A stretch of 64,000 nt of DNA from an uncultured Poribacteria bacterium (GCA_951828385.1 OX639973.1:1302001-1366000); one strand, 5' to 3'. Shown: positions 1-7,933, numbered from the stretch's first letter. The notes: a model not told the origin generated them from the letters alone. Made by a program: numbers and translations.

Positions 1-225
1 GATGCCCCAGGTCGTTACACCGTAATAGACGTGTGTGTGGATATCAACAAGTCCCGGTGTTACATATCTATCTTTAACAGAGACGGTCTGTGTCGCTGCG
101 TTATCAGGAATGTCGGGTTCAATTGCTGCGATAACACCGCCAGCAATTGCGACATCTCGCACGGCGTTCAAACCCTGAGCGGCATCAATGACAGTGCCAC
201 CTTTCAGCAGGATGTCATACTTCAC
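1..225 (-). CDS. Amidohydrolase family metalloenzyme, N-terminal part (runs off the window)
   Basis: Reading the minus strand from a GTG at 225-223 gives 75 codons, open to the window edge. The protein starts VKYDILLKGGTVIDAAQG and reaches TPGLVDIHTHVYYG, the N-terminal beta-sandwich and first metal-binding HxH strand of dihydroorotase, deacetylase and related amidohydrolases. A GGGAG ribosome site lies about 6 nt upstream of the GTG, which decides the start. Only the N-terminus is visible, so the substrate cannot be told; the amidohydrolase/deacetylase subgroup is my best guess. The gene is followed upstream on the same strand by queE with a 32-nt gap. Confidence 0.75.
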   Translation of the reverse strand, partial: MKYDILLKGGTVIDAAQGLNAVRDVAIAGGVIAAIEPDIPDNAATQTVSVKDRYVTPGLVDIHTHVYYGVTTWGI

Positions 226-257
226 TTCTGTCTCCCGATTCGGTTTCCGGTTAACGA

Positions 258-938
258 TCAGACCCCGCGTTTATCCCCCCAAATATCGACATGTACACGC
301 GGGGAATAGCGATAGCCGTTCTCTTTGCAGAGGTTGACCAGCCACTCCTGTTTCTGTTGTAGCACAGCAGACGTTGTGCCTTGGGGCATCAGCAGAATCG
401 TCTCAGCCGGGATACCGATTTCTGTCTGTAACGTCTGGATCTCAGTTAAATCTTCAGGTGTATCGACGACAAATTTCACTTGGCACGGATACGCATCTAA
501 AAACTGACGAATAACATCCGGACAAATGCGTTCGCGTTCGTGGCGTTTGAAAAAGCGATGATCTTCCGGCGGATTGGAGTTGCGTAACTTCGGACTCATT
601 GAGATGAGATGCGCCGCAACTTCCGCGAAAAGTGTGGCGTTCGTTTCAATCGTAATGTGGTGTCCGCGTTTATCGAGTTCATGACAGAGCGCCGTCAATT
701 CCTTGGGTTGAATAAAAGGCTCACCGCCAGTGATAACGACATGTTTACACCTGTACCGCATGATTGCAGCAACGCTTTCAGCAACAGTGATGTCCCGATC
801 TTCAGGTTCCCAAGATGTGTAAGGTGTATCACACCAAACACATCTCAGATTACAGTAACTCGTTCGGAAAAAAACAGAGGGAACACCAATGAGTTGCCCT
901 TCACCCTGAATTGTATGGAAGAGTTCGCTGAATTTCAT
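258..938 (-). CDS. queE: 7-carboxy-7-deazaguanine synthase (radical SAM)
   Basis: 226 aa. The N-terminus MKFSELFHTIQGEGQLIG followed by FFRTSYCNLRCVWCDT is the QueE signature: substrate loop, then the radical-SAM cluster CxxxCxxC at about residues 29-36. VVITGGEPF (about 68-76) is the SAM-binding GGEP motif. Family knowledge: QueE converts 6-carboxy-tetrahydropterin to CDG in the queuosine/7-deazaguanine pathway, in the cytoplasm. A GGAAG site precedes the ATG at 938. The length is normal for the family. No queC, queD or queF lies in the window. The NrdG-type activase is an alternative radical-SAM family but lacks this N-terminal block. Confidence 0.88.
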   Translation of the reverse strand: MKFSELFHTIQGEGQLIGVPSVFFRTSYCNLRCVWCDTPYTSWEPEDRDITVAESVAAIMRYRCKHVVITGGEPFIQPKELTALCHELDKRGHHITIETNATLFAEVAAHLISMSPKLRNSNPPEDHRFFKRHERERICPDVIRQFLDAYPCQVKFVVDTPEDLTEIQTLQTEIGIPAETILLMPQGTTSAVLQQKQEWLVNLCKENGYRYSPRVHVDIWGDKRGV

Positions 939-970
939 GGTACCGCTTCCGCAGCTCTATCTCGCCGACG

Positions 971-1342
971 CTAAGCCTCAATGAGCTCGATTTGAACGTT
1001 ATCGGGTCCCTTAAAGAACGCCATCATTAATCCTTGGGGTTTCAGGTCTTCAAGTTCCGCGCCTTTCGCTTGGAGTTTCGCGACCTCCGCGTCAAGATCT
1101 TCTACAGTGAAAGCGAGTTGGTAGACACCCCAGCGCGGATTGCCGCTGGTGGCTTCGACTTCCATATCCCCTAACTTCGGTGAGAGGAAAATCCGTTCGC
1201 CGCCGATTTCCATTCGGACAATTTTTAAGCCGCGGACTTCAACGGTCTCATCAACTTTCCCATCAAACATCTCTTCGTAGTAGCGAACGGCTTCCTCTAA
1301 ATCTTCACAACGAAGATGAACGTGGTGAAATGTAACTGCCAT
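971..1342 (-). CDS. VOC (glyoxalase/bleomycin-resistance fold) protein
   Basis: 123 aa, one complete vicinal-oxygen-chelate unit: MAVTFHHVHLRCEDLEEAV at the N-terminus (beta1 with the metal-ligand His, then the helix), YYEEMFDGKV, and a second half PRWGVYQLAFTVEDLDAEV ending with NVQIELIEA, where the Glu is the usual C-terminal metal ligand. These proteins are dimeric metalloenzymes such as glyoxalase I, dioxygenases or resistance proteins. The sequence does not say which, so I give no substrate. It lies on the same strand as queE, 32 nt before its start, and may be cotranscribed. Confidence 0.8.
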   Translation of the reverse strand: MAVTFHHVHLRCEDLEEAVRYYEEMFDGKVDETVEVRGLKIVRMEIGGERIFLSPKLGDMEVEATSGNPRWGVYQLAFTVEDLDAEVAKLQAKGAELEDLKPQGLMMAFFKGPDNVQIELIEA

Positions 1343-1609
1343 TTGTCAAAACTTCCTTTCTTTGAAAAAGCGCGTCGGACAAACGCGCATGGCAAAAGAT
1401 GATATAAGATATGAAATTATCGCATAATCTTTTGATTCTGTCAAATTGTTTTTTCAGATTCAGTTGAATTAGGACCTGGCACGGAACTTGCCACTATTAG
1501 CGTGATTTAATTTTATCAAATTCTTCGGTGTCAAAACCCCGTTGCTTTAGCTGGGGGATGTAGACACCGCCCTATTGAATTAGACCAAGGGTCTATATTA
1601 AAAAAAGAT

Positions 1610-1638
1610 TTGACATTCTAACATTTTTGTGGTATAAT
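1610..1638 (+). promoter_or_regulatory. Consensus sigma-70-type promoter of the IS element
   Basis: A perfect TTGACA (1610-1615) and a perfect TATAAT (1633-1638) are separated by 17 nt. Transcription would start near 1645, so the ATG at 1641 is too early and the ATG at 1671 is the better tnpA start. The same AAAAAAGATTTGACATT block occurs upstream of the second, very different tnpB at 29.3 kb. Confidence 0.85.
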
Positions 1639-1670
1639 ATATGTATAATCTAACACAAAAAGGTTTTAGA

Positions 1671-2084
1671 ATGAAATTAGAAACACCTATTTTAACATAT
1701 CAAACGACGCGGTCTGCTACATACGCCTGTGAGTACCATATCATCTGGTGTACAAAATACACAAGAAGTGTCTTGTCTTCTGACATTCAAGAACGCTTCA
1801 AAGAACTTGTCATAGAATCAGAAGAAAAACACGGATTTACGGTTCGTGCTTTAGAGACAATGACAGACCACATACATTTGTTGATTAGCATTCCTCCAAC
1901 TCAAGCCGTTGGTGTAATGATTGGCAAACTCAAAGCAATGACGGCTCAAGTTCTTCGTGAGGAGTTTCCGCACCTAAAATCAAGACTGCCGAACTTATGG
2001 ACACGTTCCTATTTTGTAGCGTCTACAGGGGGTGTAACACTACAAGTTCTAAAAGAATATGTAGAAAACCAGAAAGGTGTCTAA
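1671..2084 (+). CDS. tnpA: IS200/IS605 family HUH transposase TnpA
   Basis: 137 aa from the ATG at 1671. YHIIWCTKYTRSVL near the N-terminus and TDHIHLLISIPP are hallmarks of IS200-type Y1 transposases; HIH is the HUH metal-binding motif, and the Tyr in VLKEYVENQ near the C-terminus is the expected catalytic residue. Family knowledge: it acts as a dimer on single-stranded element ends, cutting beside the subterminal hairpins. The stop codon is directly followed by the tnpB ATG (TAAATG), so the two genes are translationally coupled. All catalytic residues look intact, so the element may still be active. Confidence 0.92.
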   Translation: MKLETPILTYQTTRSATYACEYHIIWCTKYTRSVLSSDIQERFKELVIESEEKHGFTVRALETMTDHIHLLISIPPTQAVGVMIGKLKAMTAQVLREEFPHLKSRLPNLWTRSYFVASTGGVTLQVLKEYVENQKGV

Positions 2085-3323
2085 ATGCCAAGTTTCTACC
2101 GCACCCAAACCCTGAAAATAGAAGCACAACCGATATTCTCTGAAGCCCATGCTGCGTCTGCTGCTCTTTGGAATGGTTGCTGCTTTGAAATGGATATGTA
2201 CCAGTGGCAGCGCGGGTATCCTCACGCTCACAGAGACTTCTATTTCGGTAAAGACTGCGAAGGCTGGATAGACCGAAAACTCTCTCATCCACTCTTGCAT
2301 TCCCAAAGTCGGCAAGCGGTTCGGGAGCGTTACTTCAAGTCTTGGTTGTCCTACTCTGCTGTGAAAAAATCGGGTGGCGTTAGAAAGCCGAAACCTCCTA
2401 ACAAACGAAAAAACTATATGACGACCCGTTGGAAAAAGTCTGCCATTCGTTTTGTAGAAGGTAGCCTCTTTGGTAAACGTGTTGAACTTTCTATGGCACA
2501 GGGTCAACCGAAAATAGAGATACCTTTGCCCAACAACTTTGATATGTCTAAAGCAGAACATATCGCAACGATTGATTTGTGCTATAACTACGGACACTGG
2601 ACACTCCATTTTTCGTATGTGTATCACACCGAAACACCTGAAACCGGTAAAGAAGTTGTAGGCGTTGATATAGGCGAAATACACCCGATTGTCTCTCACG
2701 ACGGTCAAGACACACATATCTACAATGGACGGTATATCCGCTCACTATACCGCTATAGAAACAAAGTGCTTGCCGATTTCAGTCAGACGATGAGTCGGTG
2801 TAAACGCCATTCCAAACGCTGGTGGCGACTCACCCGTCGGAAGTGGAAGCGTATTAGAAAGATTGATAACCAAATCAAAGACGCCCTCCACAAACAGACC
2901 ACTAAGTTCGTCAAATACTGCCAAGCAAAAGGTATTGGTACAATAATACTCGGAGACCTCACAGGTATCCGAAACAACATAGATTACGGAAAAAAGACGA
3001 ACCAGAAACTCCACCAGTGGGCTTTTGGTAAGATTGCCGAGTTGATAACCTACAAAGCGAAAGCGTTAGGTATCAAAGTCAAAGTCATTGACGAATCCTA
3101 TACCTCTCAAACTTGTCCGAAATGTGGCAACCGAAAGAAACCGAACAATCGCAACTATACCTGTAAATGTGGTTTCCAATATCACCGCGACGGTGTCGGT
3201 GCGATCAATATCAGAGAAAAGTATCTGGGTCACTTCGGTGTCCCCGTAGTGGCGGAAATGGGTTTTCCCCGTATGACACCGCCCTTGGGCTTTCGCTTGG
3301 AAGTCCCTGTTGCCTCGTCTTAG
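2085..3323 (+). CDS. tnpB: TnpB, RNA-guided nuclease of the IS605 element, with altered RuvC-II
   Basis: 412 aa. RuvC-I is VVGVDIGEIHP (Asp195); the zinc ribbon is CPKCG (344, 347) with CKCG (360, 362); RuvC-III is YHRDGVGAINI (Asp369). The RuvC-II site reads TIILGDLTGIR, so Gly290 sits where most TnpBs have the catalytic Glu. Family knowledge: TnpB uses an omega RNA from the element's right end to cut target DNA. A nearby acidic residue, Glu337 in VIDESYTSQTCP, could replace the missing Glu, since rearranged RuvC-II sites are known in some TnpB lineages; that is inference. Three hairpins follow the stop codon and may form part of the omega RNA. Confidence 0.9.
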   Translation: MPSFYRTQTLKIEAQPIFSEAHAASAALWNGCCFEMDMYQWQRGYPHAHRDFYFGKDCEGWIDRKLSHPLLHSQSRQAVRERYFKSWLSYSAVKKSGGVRKPKPPNKRKNYMTTRWKKSAIRFVEGSLFGKRVELSMAQGQPKIEIPLPNNFDMSKAEHIATIDLCYNYGHWTLHFSYVYHTETPETGKEVVGVDIGEIHPIVSHDGQDTHIYNGRYIRSLYRYRNKVLADFSQTMSRCKRHSKRWWRLTRRKWKRIRKIDNQIKDALHKQTTKFVKYCQAKGIGTIILGDLTGIRNNIDYGKKTNQKLHQWAFGKIAELITYKAKALGIKVKVIDESYTSQTCPKCGNRKKPNNRNYTCKCGFQYHRDGVGAINIREKYLGHFGVPVVAEMGFPRMTPPLGFRLEVPVASS

Positions 3324-3380
3324 ACACGAGGAATGTTCCTAAAAGGAACAAAAGAATCACCCTTGCTTTAGCTGGGTGAG
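3313..3380 (+). ncRNA. Right-end triple hairpin, candidate omega RNA 3' part
   Basis: Three stems follow each other over the tnpB stop codon: CCTCGT/ACGAGG (3313-3318 with 3326-3331), TTCC/GGAA around a TAAAA loop (3336-3348), and TCACCC/GGGTGA (3357-3379). TnpB guide RNAs in characterised IS605 elements run through the 3' end of tnpB to the right end, so this is the expected place. The extent and the guide are inferred, not observed. Confidence 0.45.
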
Positions 3381-3388
3381 TATGTCAA

Positions 3389-3703
3389 TTGAACAAAACG
3401 GCATGGAAAGTGTTAAACTTTATAGTAACGGACCCGCAGGTTGAACGGGATCTGATTTTTTTTGAAAATAATGCACCCTTTTTGCCTACAAGTTGCGTCA
3501 TTAACAATTGAAAGCAATTAGAAGGCACAAAAAAAATATGCTGGAACCGAGATAGGCATCCGTACTGAAAAAACGAACTTTTTCTGATTGTACTGGATTG
3601 TAAGGTAACAAATACTTAAATTGAACGTTTAGATAGTGTAGAAATTCAGAAAAGAAGTGGATTGATATCTTGAGTGTTTTAGCAAAAAAAGAAGGAGAAA
3701 ATT
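3389..3703. other. Gene-free spacer before the STAS cluster
   Basis: No coding sequence was found. A weak hairpin (GACCCG with CGGGATC, about 3431-3452) is followed by a run of T and could be a terminator. From about 3600 the sequence resembles the spacers before the second and third STAS genes (AAATTGAACGTTTAGATAGTGTA and variants), so this stretch belongs to the tandemly duplicated unit. Confidence 0.45.
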
Positions 3704-4045
3704 ATGGCAACTGAAATTCGCCAGCAAGATGGTATTACGATTGTGGAACCGAGTGGCAAAATAGTTGGACCCGCCGTATCCGACTTACGGAAAGTACTCG
3801 CGGCACAGATAGAGGCTTCCGATGTGCCCCGCATTCTTATCAATCTTGAGCACGTCAATATGATTGACAGTTCAGGACTCGGTTCCCTTGTGGAAGCACG
3901 TACCCTCGCATCACAAAAGAAGGGTCGTATTGGGGTCGTTAATGTCGGCAACCACATTAGAAATCTGATAGTTGTTAGCCGAATCGTCAGTCTGTTTGAA
4001 CATTTTGACAGCGAGGCTGATGGGGTTTCAGGATTATCCACCTAA
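3704..4045 (+). CDS. STAS-domain anti-sigma factor antagonist (copy 1 of 3)
   Basis: 113 aa, a single STAS domain. MIDSSGLGSLVEA (about residues 48-60) is the SpoIIAA/RsbV phosphorylation loop, where the Ser after Asp is the usual phosphorylated residue. Family knowledge: the unphosphorylated form binds an anti-sigma kinase and frees a sigma factor or other partner. An AAGGAG site lies about 8 nt before the ATG. The start MATEIRQQDGITIVEPSGKI is shared with the two following genes. No cognate HPK kinase or PP2C phosphatase is in the window, so the partner is unknown. Confidence 0.87.
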   Translation: MATEIRQQDGITIVEPSGKIVGPAVSDLRKVLAAQIEASDVPRILINLEHVNMIDSSGLGSLVEARTLASQKKGRIGVVNVGNHIRNLIVVSRIVSLFEHFDSEADGVSGLST

Positions 4046-4281
4046 AGTCCACGGTTCAGTGAAACACTAAGAAGGGATGGTCAAACCCTCCTCTCTTTTT
4101 TCAACAACACGTGACACCTACTGAACACCTATAACTGAAAACCGGATAAAAAACGAACCTTTTCTTCAGGGTATCTGACTAAAGTAACGAACGCTTAAAT
4201 CGAACCTTGAAATTGTGTAAAAATTCAAAAGAGAAGTCGATTAATATTTCAAAATAACCATCAAAAAAAAAGGAAAAAATC

Positions 4282-4623
4282 ATGACTACTAAAATTCGCC
4301 AGCAAAACGGCATCGCAATTTTGGAACCCAACGGAAAAATAATGGGACCCGCAGCATCGGAATTATGGGACGCGATCTCGCCGCAGATAGCGGCTTCCGA
4401 TACACCCCGCATCCTCATCAATTTCGAGAAAGTCAATAGAGTTGACAGTTCTGGGCTCGGTGCCCTCATGATCGCACGTGCCGCTGTAGCACGAAAGAAA
4501 GGTCGTGTTGGGGTCATCAATGTCAGTAAACAGATCAACAACCTGATTGTTCTTAGCCGACTCGCGAGCCTCTTCGAAAGATTTGACAGTGAGGCTGCTG
4601 CTGTTTCCGCATTATCCGCCTAA
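4282..4623 (+). CDS. STAS-domain anti-sigma factor antagonist (copy 2 of 3)
   Basis: 113 aa, same architecture as the gene before it, with RVDSSGLGALMIARA as the phospho-acceptor loop. It differs most around residues 25-45 (ELWDAISPQIAASDTPR), a surface that could set partner choice. An AAGGAAAAAATC stretch serves as ribosome site. The upstream spacer (4180-4280) repeats that of copy 1, which shows that duplication took in the leader as well as the gene. Its role is inferred from the family only. Confidence 0.87.
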   Translation: MTTKIRQQNGIAILEPNGKIMGPAASELWDAISPQIAASDTPRILINFEKVNRVDSSGLGALMIARAAVARKKGRVGVINVSKQINNLIVLSRLASLFERFDSEAAAVSALSA

Positions 4624-4718
4624 ACTATCAAATACGTAAATTGAATCTTCAAATAGTGTAAAAATTTAGAAAAGCGAATTGACAACTTCAATGCTTTGGA
4701 AAAATGAACAAGGAGTAA

Positions 4719-5063
4719 ATGATGATTACTAAAATCCGTCAGCAAAATGGCATCACGATTTTGGAACCCAACGGAAAAATAATCGGACCCGCCGTATCCG
4801 AATTACGGGCAGCACTCTTGCCGGAGTTAGAGGTATCTGATACACCCCGCATCCTTATCAATTTCGAGCACGTCAATAAGATCGACAGCTCAGGACTTGG
4901 GGTGCTCATGGGTGTCCGTGCCGTAACAGCACGAAAGAAAGGTCGTATCGGGGTCATCAACGTCAGTAAACAGATCAAAAATCTGGTTGTTCTCAGCCGA
5001 CTCGTTCGGGTCTTTGAACATTACGATAGCGAGGCTGCCGCGGTTTCCGCACTATCCAGCTAA
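4719..5063 (+). CDS. STAS-domain anti-sigma factor antagonist (copy 3 of 3)
   Basis: 114 aa counting from the first of two adjacent ATGs (ATGATG at 4719); the second ATG would give the same length as its paralogues. The loop KIDSSGLGVLMGVRA keeps the phospho-Ser. An AAGGAG site lies about 6 nt upstream. It is closest to copy 2 (shared KKGRxGVINVSKQI). It closes the cluster: a strong terminator follows 28 nt after the stop codon, so the three genes probably form one transcription unit, perhaps with internal promoters in the duplicated leaders. Confidence 0.87.
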   Translation: MMITKIRQQNGITILEPNGKIIGPAVSELRAALLPELEVSDTPRILINFEHVNKIDSSGLGVLMGVRAVTARKKGRIGVINVSKQIKNLVVLSRLVRVFEHYDSEAAAVSALSS

Positions 5064-5091
5064 AACCCAAAATCCTATACAAGATCAAACA

Positions 5092-5121
5092 GGGGGTGGT
5101 TTTACCACCCCCGCTTTTTTT
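5092..5121 (+). terminator. Rho-independent terminator after the STAS cluster
   Basis: GGGGGTGG (5092-5099) pairs with CCACCCCC (5105-5112) around a short TTTTA loop and is followed by GC and seven T. Confidence 0.9.
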
Positions 5122-5148
5122 AACTACACGCCTATACTTGTGGGGCGG

Positions 5149-5178
5149 TTGACAAATTACACCTAACACTGCTATCAT
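5149..5178 (+). promoter_or_regulatory. Promoter of the heparinase-like gene, inside an inverted repeat
   Basis: TTGACA (5149-5154) and TATCAT (5173-5178) are 18 nt apart. The promoter lies between the 8-bp arms GGGCGGTT (5143-5150) and AACCGCCC (5186-5193), a perfect inverted repeat that could be an operator or only a chance stem. Confidence 0.65.
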
Positions 5179-5218
5179 GTTGAAAACCGCCCATCACATT
5201 GAAATATAGAGGCACAAC

Positions 5219-7318
5219 ATGCTGTTGGAAAAATGGACGACGCTCCGAACGGAACAGATCCAATTACTGGCAGAAGAACTCGCGACGCAGCAGATACCGC
5301 TCATCGCGCAACTTGAACCGATAGCGGATTTTGAGGAGCTGCTAACCTTCTCGGAAGCGAACCCGACACCGGTTGAATTTACGCCACAACATCCGGCATG
5401 GCGGTTAGAATCCGTCGCGGCGCGTGTGATTGAAGGCATCGCAGCCGCTGCACACGAACCGCTTACCGAGTTCGGATACCGAGAACTCGCGCGTATCCTG
5501 TTAGAACATGCCGTTTATCTCTACGCCTATCCAGATGGCGACCCCCGTCCGAGACTTGAAGCCGGAAGCGCATTGGCATTGGTAGGTGGCCTCTGTGCAT
5601 CGCTGCCGCAGTCCGAACTCTGGCGAATCGCTGGATTCGGAAGGGTTTCCATAGCACTTGCTGAGGTTACTCCCGCGCCAACAGATTCGCATCTGACCCT
5701 ACCGATTGATGTCGCCTTCTCGCTTGCAAACGAACAGCACCTACCGATTCTGGCAGCTGCGATTGACCCTTATAACGCCGTGCTCAAACGGAATTTCACG
5801 TTGAAAAACCGCTTTGATTTGCCTCTCAGCGATAGCGATTTTTTTGACGTACTCAACTTGGATTTTCCCGGAATGGAAGCCGTGAAAGCCGCGGTCCTTG
5901 CAGACGATATACCCACCGCGAAAACCGCTTATACCAGATTCCGGCAGCAGTTCCTAAAAGACTTTGTAGGAGGGGTTTCTAACCCCGATGTCCCCCTATT
6001 AGAACGCTCTGAAACCTACACGACAGCCAAAACCTATCTTGAGTGTCTGCTTCGGTTGTCTATCCATCCGACCCCGGCTATCACAGCAACGACGGAAATC
6101 GGTATCGCAGCGCACCTGTTCCCAGAATTCAGGGGCAATGAACAACTCCGTAAGTTGGCACTGCAGCGTTATCAGTGGATAATCGACGCATTCTTCCATC
6201 CCGACGGCTTCCATAAGGATCGGACAGTCCGCGCACAAGCTGAGGCGGTCGCGGATTTCGCGAGATTTCTCCGTCTTCAGTCTGACGAGCAAACGAAAGA
6301 ACTACGGATGTTGCTTGAAAAACTAATAGCGACATGCATCCATTTGAGCCAACCGGATTGTTCGTTCCCACCCCTCGGTCCGCTCCCTGCGCCCAACTTC
6401 GATGCTGTTGAACTCTGCGCCATCGCTGATAGCAGTTTCAAGTATCCCGACACCACATCGCACGCGCTGCCTGAGACAGATTGTTACATCATGAGAGATA
6501 ACTGGGAGCCGGACGGACAATACCTGTTCTTTGACGCACAGCCAAAGGGACACTCTAAAAACGCCGATATATCAAGTCTGGCACTCTATGCACACGGACG
6601 ACAACTGGCAACAGGCACAGTCCGTGTGCTTGGGACGACTCCAACAGTCTCTAATGCGCTCGATATCCAATGGACAACAACACCTGCTTTTGATTTCGTC
6701 GAAAAATGGTGTCAAGCCGCAGCGGTGCATCATAAACGCGGCATCTTCTACCTTAAAGGCGAATACTTTATTTTGCATGACCTCGTGTTGGGTACGGAAG
6801 CGCAGACACTTGAACAGACTTTCCATCTCGGTGGTGGGATAGATGCTCAGATCAACACTGATACCGGACATACTTGGACCGAAGAGGCACGCCGTAGTAA
6901 CCTCTTTATTAGTGCAACCGATACGACAGACCTGACGGTAGCATTAGATGGAGACAGCGTTATCTATCGGCGTAACAGCGAATCGCCTGCAGCCCTGAAC
7001 ACGCTTCTTTTTCCGATGGAACCTGGGGTCAAAGCACATCCCACTCTTTCTGATATTGAAGTTCGTACGGATGCTGATGTCTTGGGGACAGGTTTCACCC
7101 TCGAATTGCCTAATACAACAGACACGTTCCTAATTTCTGATGACGGCTTGGCGGAGATGTCCACTGAAGATATTAGATTTGTCGGGGAATACCTCTTTTT
7201 ACGAAGAGACGCATCGGGCAGTGTTCAATTCATCATGCTGAATGGACGGTTTTTGAAGGTGGGTCCGAAAGTCCTTGCGGATTTGGTAGAACCGCGCGAA
7301 AGTTATGTAGAAATATAG
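5219..7318 (+). CDS. Heparinase II/III family protein
   Basis: 699 aa. The N-terminal two thirds are helical (alginate-lyase/heparinase-like barrel) and the C-terminal part is beta-rich. The junction YIMRDNWEPDGQYLFFDA, followed by KGHSKNADISSLALYAHG, matches the heparinase II/III pattern with the His and Asp used for metal or substrate contacts. No signal peptide is seen, so it may be cytoplasmic or the substrate imported. Family knowledge: these are uronic-acid polysaccharide lyases; the substrate cannot be told here. Residues about 250-257 (VGGVSNPD) are encoded by a GGGG-TTTCTAA-CCCC palindrome that looks like an in-frame repeat insertion. A weak GAGG precedes the ATG. Confidence 0.75.
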   Translation: MLLEKWTTLRTEQIQLLAEELATQQIPLIAQLEPIADFEELLTFSEANPTPVEFTPQHPAWRLESVAARVIEGIAAAAHEPLTEFGYRELARILLEHAVYLYAYPDGDPRPRLEAGSALALVGGLCASLPQSELWRIAGFGRVSIALAEVTPAPTDSHLTLPIDVAFSLANEQHLPILAAAIDPYNAVLKRNFTLKNRFDLPLSDSDFFDVLNLDFPGMEAVKAAVLADDIPTAKTAYTRFRQQFLKDFVGGVSNPDVPLLERSETYTTAKTYLECLLRLSIHPTPAITATTEIGIAAHLFPEFRGNEQLRKLALQRYQWIIDAFFHPDGFHKDRTVRAQAEAVADFARFLRLQSDEQTKELRMLLEKLIATCIHLSQPDCSFPPLGPLPAPNFDAVELCAIADSSFKYPDTTSHALPETDCYIMRDNWEPDGQYLFFDAQPKGHSKNADISSLALYAHGRQLATGTVRVLGTTPTVSNALDIQWTTTPAFDFVEKWCQAAAVHHKRGIFYLKGEYFILHDLVLGTEAQTLEQTFHLGGGIDAQINTDTGHTWTEEARRSNLFISATDTTDLTVALDGDSVIYRRNSESPAALNTLLFPMEPGVKAHPTLSDIEVRTDADVLGTGFTLELPNTTDTFLISDDGLAEMSTEDIRFVGEYLFLRRDASGSVQFIMLNGRFLKVGPKVLADLVEPRESYVEI
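5966..5996 (+). repeat. Degenerate palindromic element inside the heparinase-like gene
   Basis: GTAGGAGGGG, TTTCTAA, CCCC form an imperfect palindrome (perfect core 5972-5986). It begins with a GTA codon in the same frame as the clearer insertions at 45.9 and 54.5 kb. Confidence 0.5.
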
Positions 7319-7348
7319 GTAGAGGGTTGGCACGGGGCACTCAACATG

Positions 7349-7933
7349 TCAGGATGTGAGGAGATGCGATGCTGTCAAATATTCCGGTGGTATTGTGCGT
7401 TCTCTCGGTAGATAGATTGCAACAGGGATACCGATGCCGTGTAGGTATTTACACATTAGCGGTCCTACATCTTTCCAGTCTAATCCGCCTAACCCGCACC
7501 CCAATGCCGGCATCGCTAAGGATTGAATGCCTTGCTTTTTAAAATTACGCCGCACCCAGTCTAATCCACCTTCGATATCCTCTAAACGCGAATTTTCTCT
7601 CCATTTCCGCTTTGTTGCAAGAAGCAGGAACCACTTTACAGCGTTAGGCGTGGTAAGATCGGCACCAAAATCCGCTAATTCCTCATCCAATGAACCTTCG
7701 CGCTTATAGAGATATGGCTTTGTCGCCGTGATACGCCTTGATCGGCAAGCATCCTGATATGCCACGTAGACATCGGGGAATTGGTATTTGGCACGCGAGG
7801 CTAACCCCTTTCCCATTACCCCTTGAAGATTGACTGGGATTGTCAGCGTCTGAAGTCTGGAGAAAAACATATCGCCATCAATCAAGGAGAGGTTATCTCC
7901 AATCCGATTTCGGCTGTGGGGTAGAATAGGCAT
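7349..7933 (-). CDS. Macro-domain protein, DarG-like
   Basis: 194 aa, essentially one macro domain. NLQGVMGKGLASRAKYQFP (about residues 35-53) is the ADP-ribose-binding loop of the DarG/ALC1-like branch and MPALGCGLGGLDWKDVGPL (about 142-160) is the second loop. Family knowledge: such domains bind or remove ADP-ribose; DarG reverses DNA ADP-ribosylation by the toxin DarT. No DarT is visible next to it, and the C-terminal extension typical of DarG is missing, so it could be an orphan antitoxin-like or phage-like Appr-processing protein. An AAGGAAT site lies 8 nt before the ATG. It opens the defence island on its left side. Confidence 0.82.
   Translation of the reverse strand: MPILPHSRNRIGDNLSLIDGDMFFSRLQTLTIPVNLQGVMGKGLASRAKYQFPDVYVAYQDACRSRRITATKPYLYKREGSLDEELADFGADLTTPNAVKWFLLLATKRKWRENSRLEDIEGGLDWVRRNFKKQGIQSLAMPALGCGLGGLDWKDVGPLMCKYLHGIGIPVAIYLPRERTIPPEYLTASHLLTS

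Larger units (their letters stand above)
1531..3388 (+). mobile_element. IS200/IS605-type element with tnpA and tnpB
   Basis: The element carries an HUH transposase and a TnpB in tandem, as in IS605-type insertion sequences. Subterminal hairpins share the core TTGCTTTAGCTGGG: on the left CCCC/GGGG around 1537-1555, on the right TCACCC (3357-3362) with GGGTGA (3374-3379). The right end is placed just after the GTCAA at 3384-3388 by analogy with IS608, where cleavage follows TCAA. The left boundary is uncertain by some tens of bases. Such elements have no terminal inverted repeats and make no target duplication, so exact ends need an empty-site comparison. Confidence 0.75.

Noticed and set aside
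31-309. Plus-strand ORF of 92 codons at the left edge
   Set aside because: It lies opposite the amidohydrolase and the 3' end of queE, both with clear homology on the minus strand; it has no ribosome site or family.
2049-2717. Long minus-strand ORF across the tnpA/tnpB region
   Set aside because: It is a shadow of tnpB; its residues are low-complexity and hydrophobic-aromatic as expected for an antisense reading.
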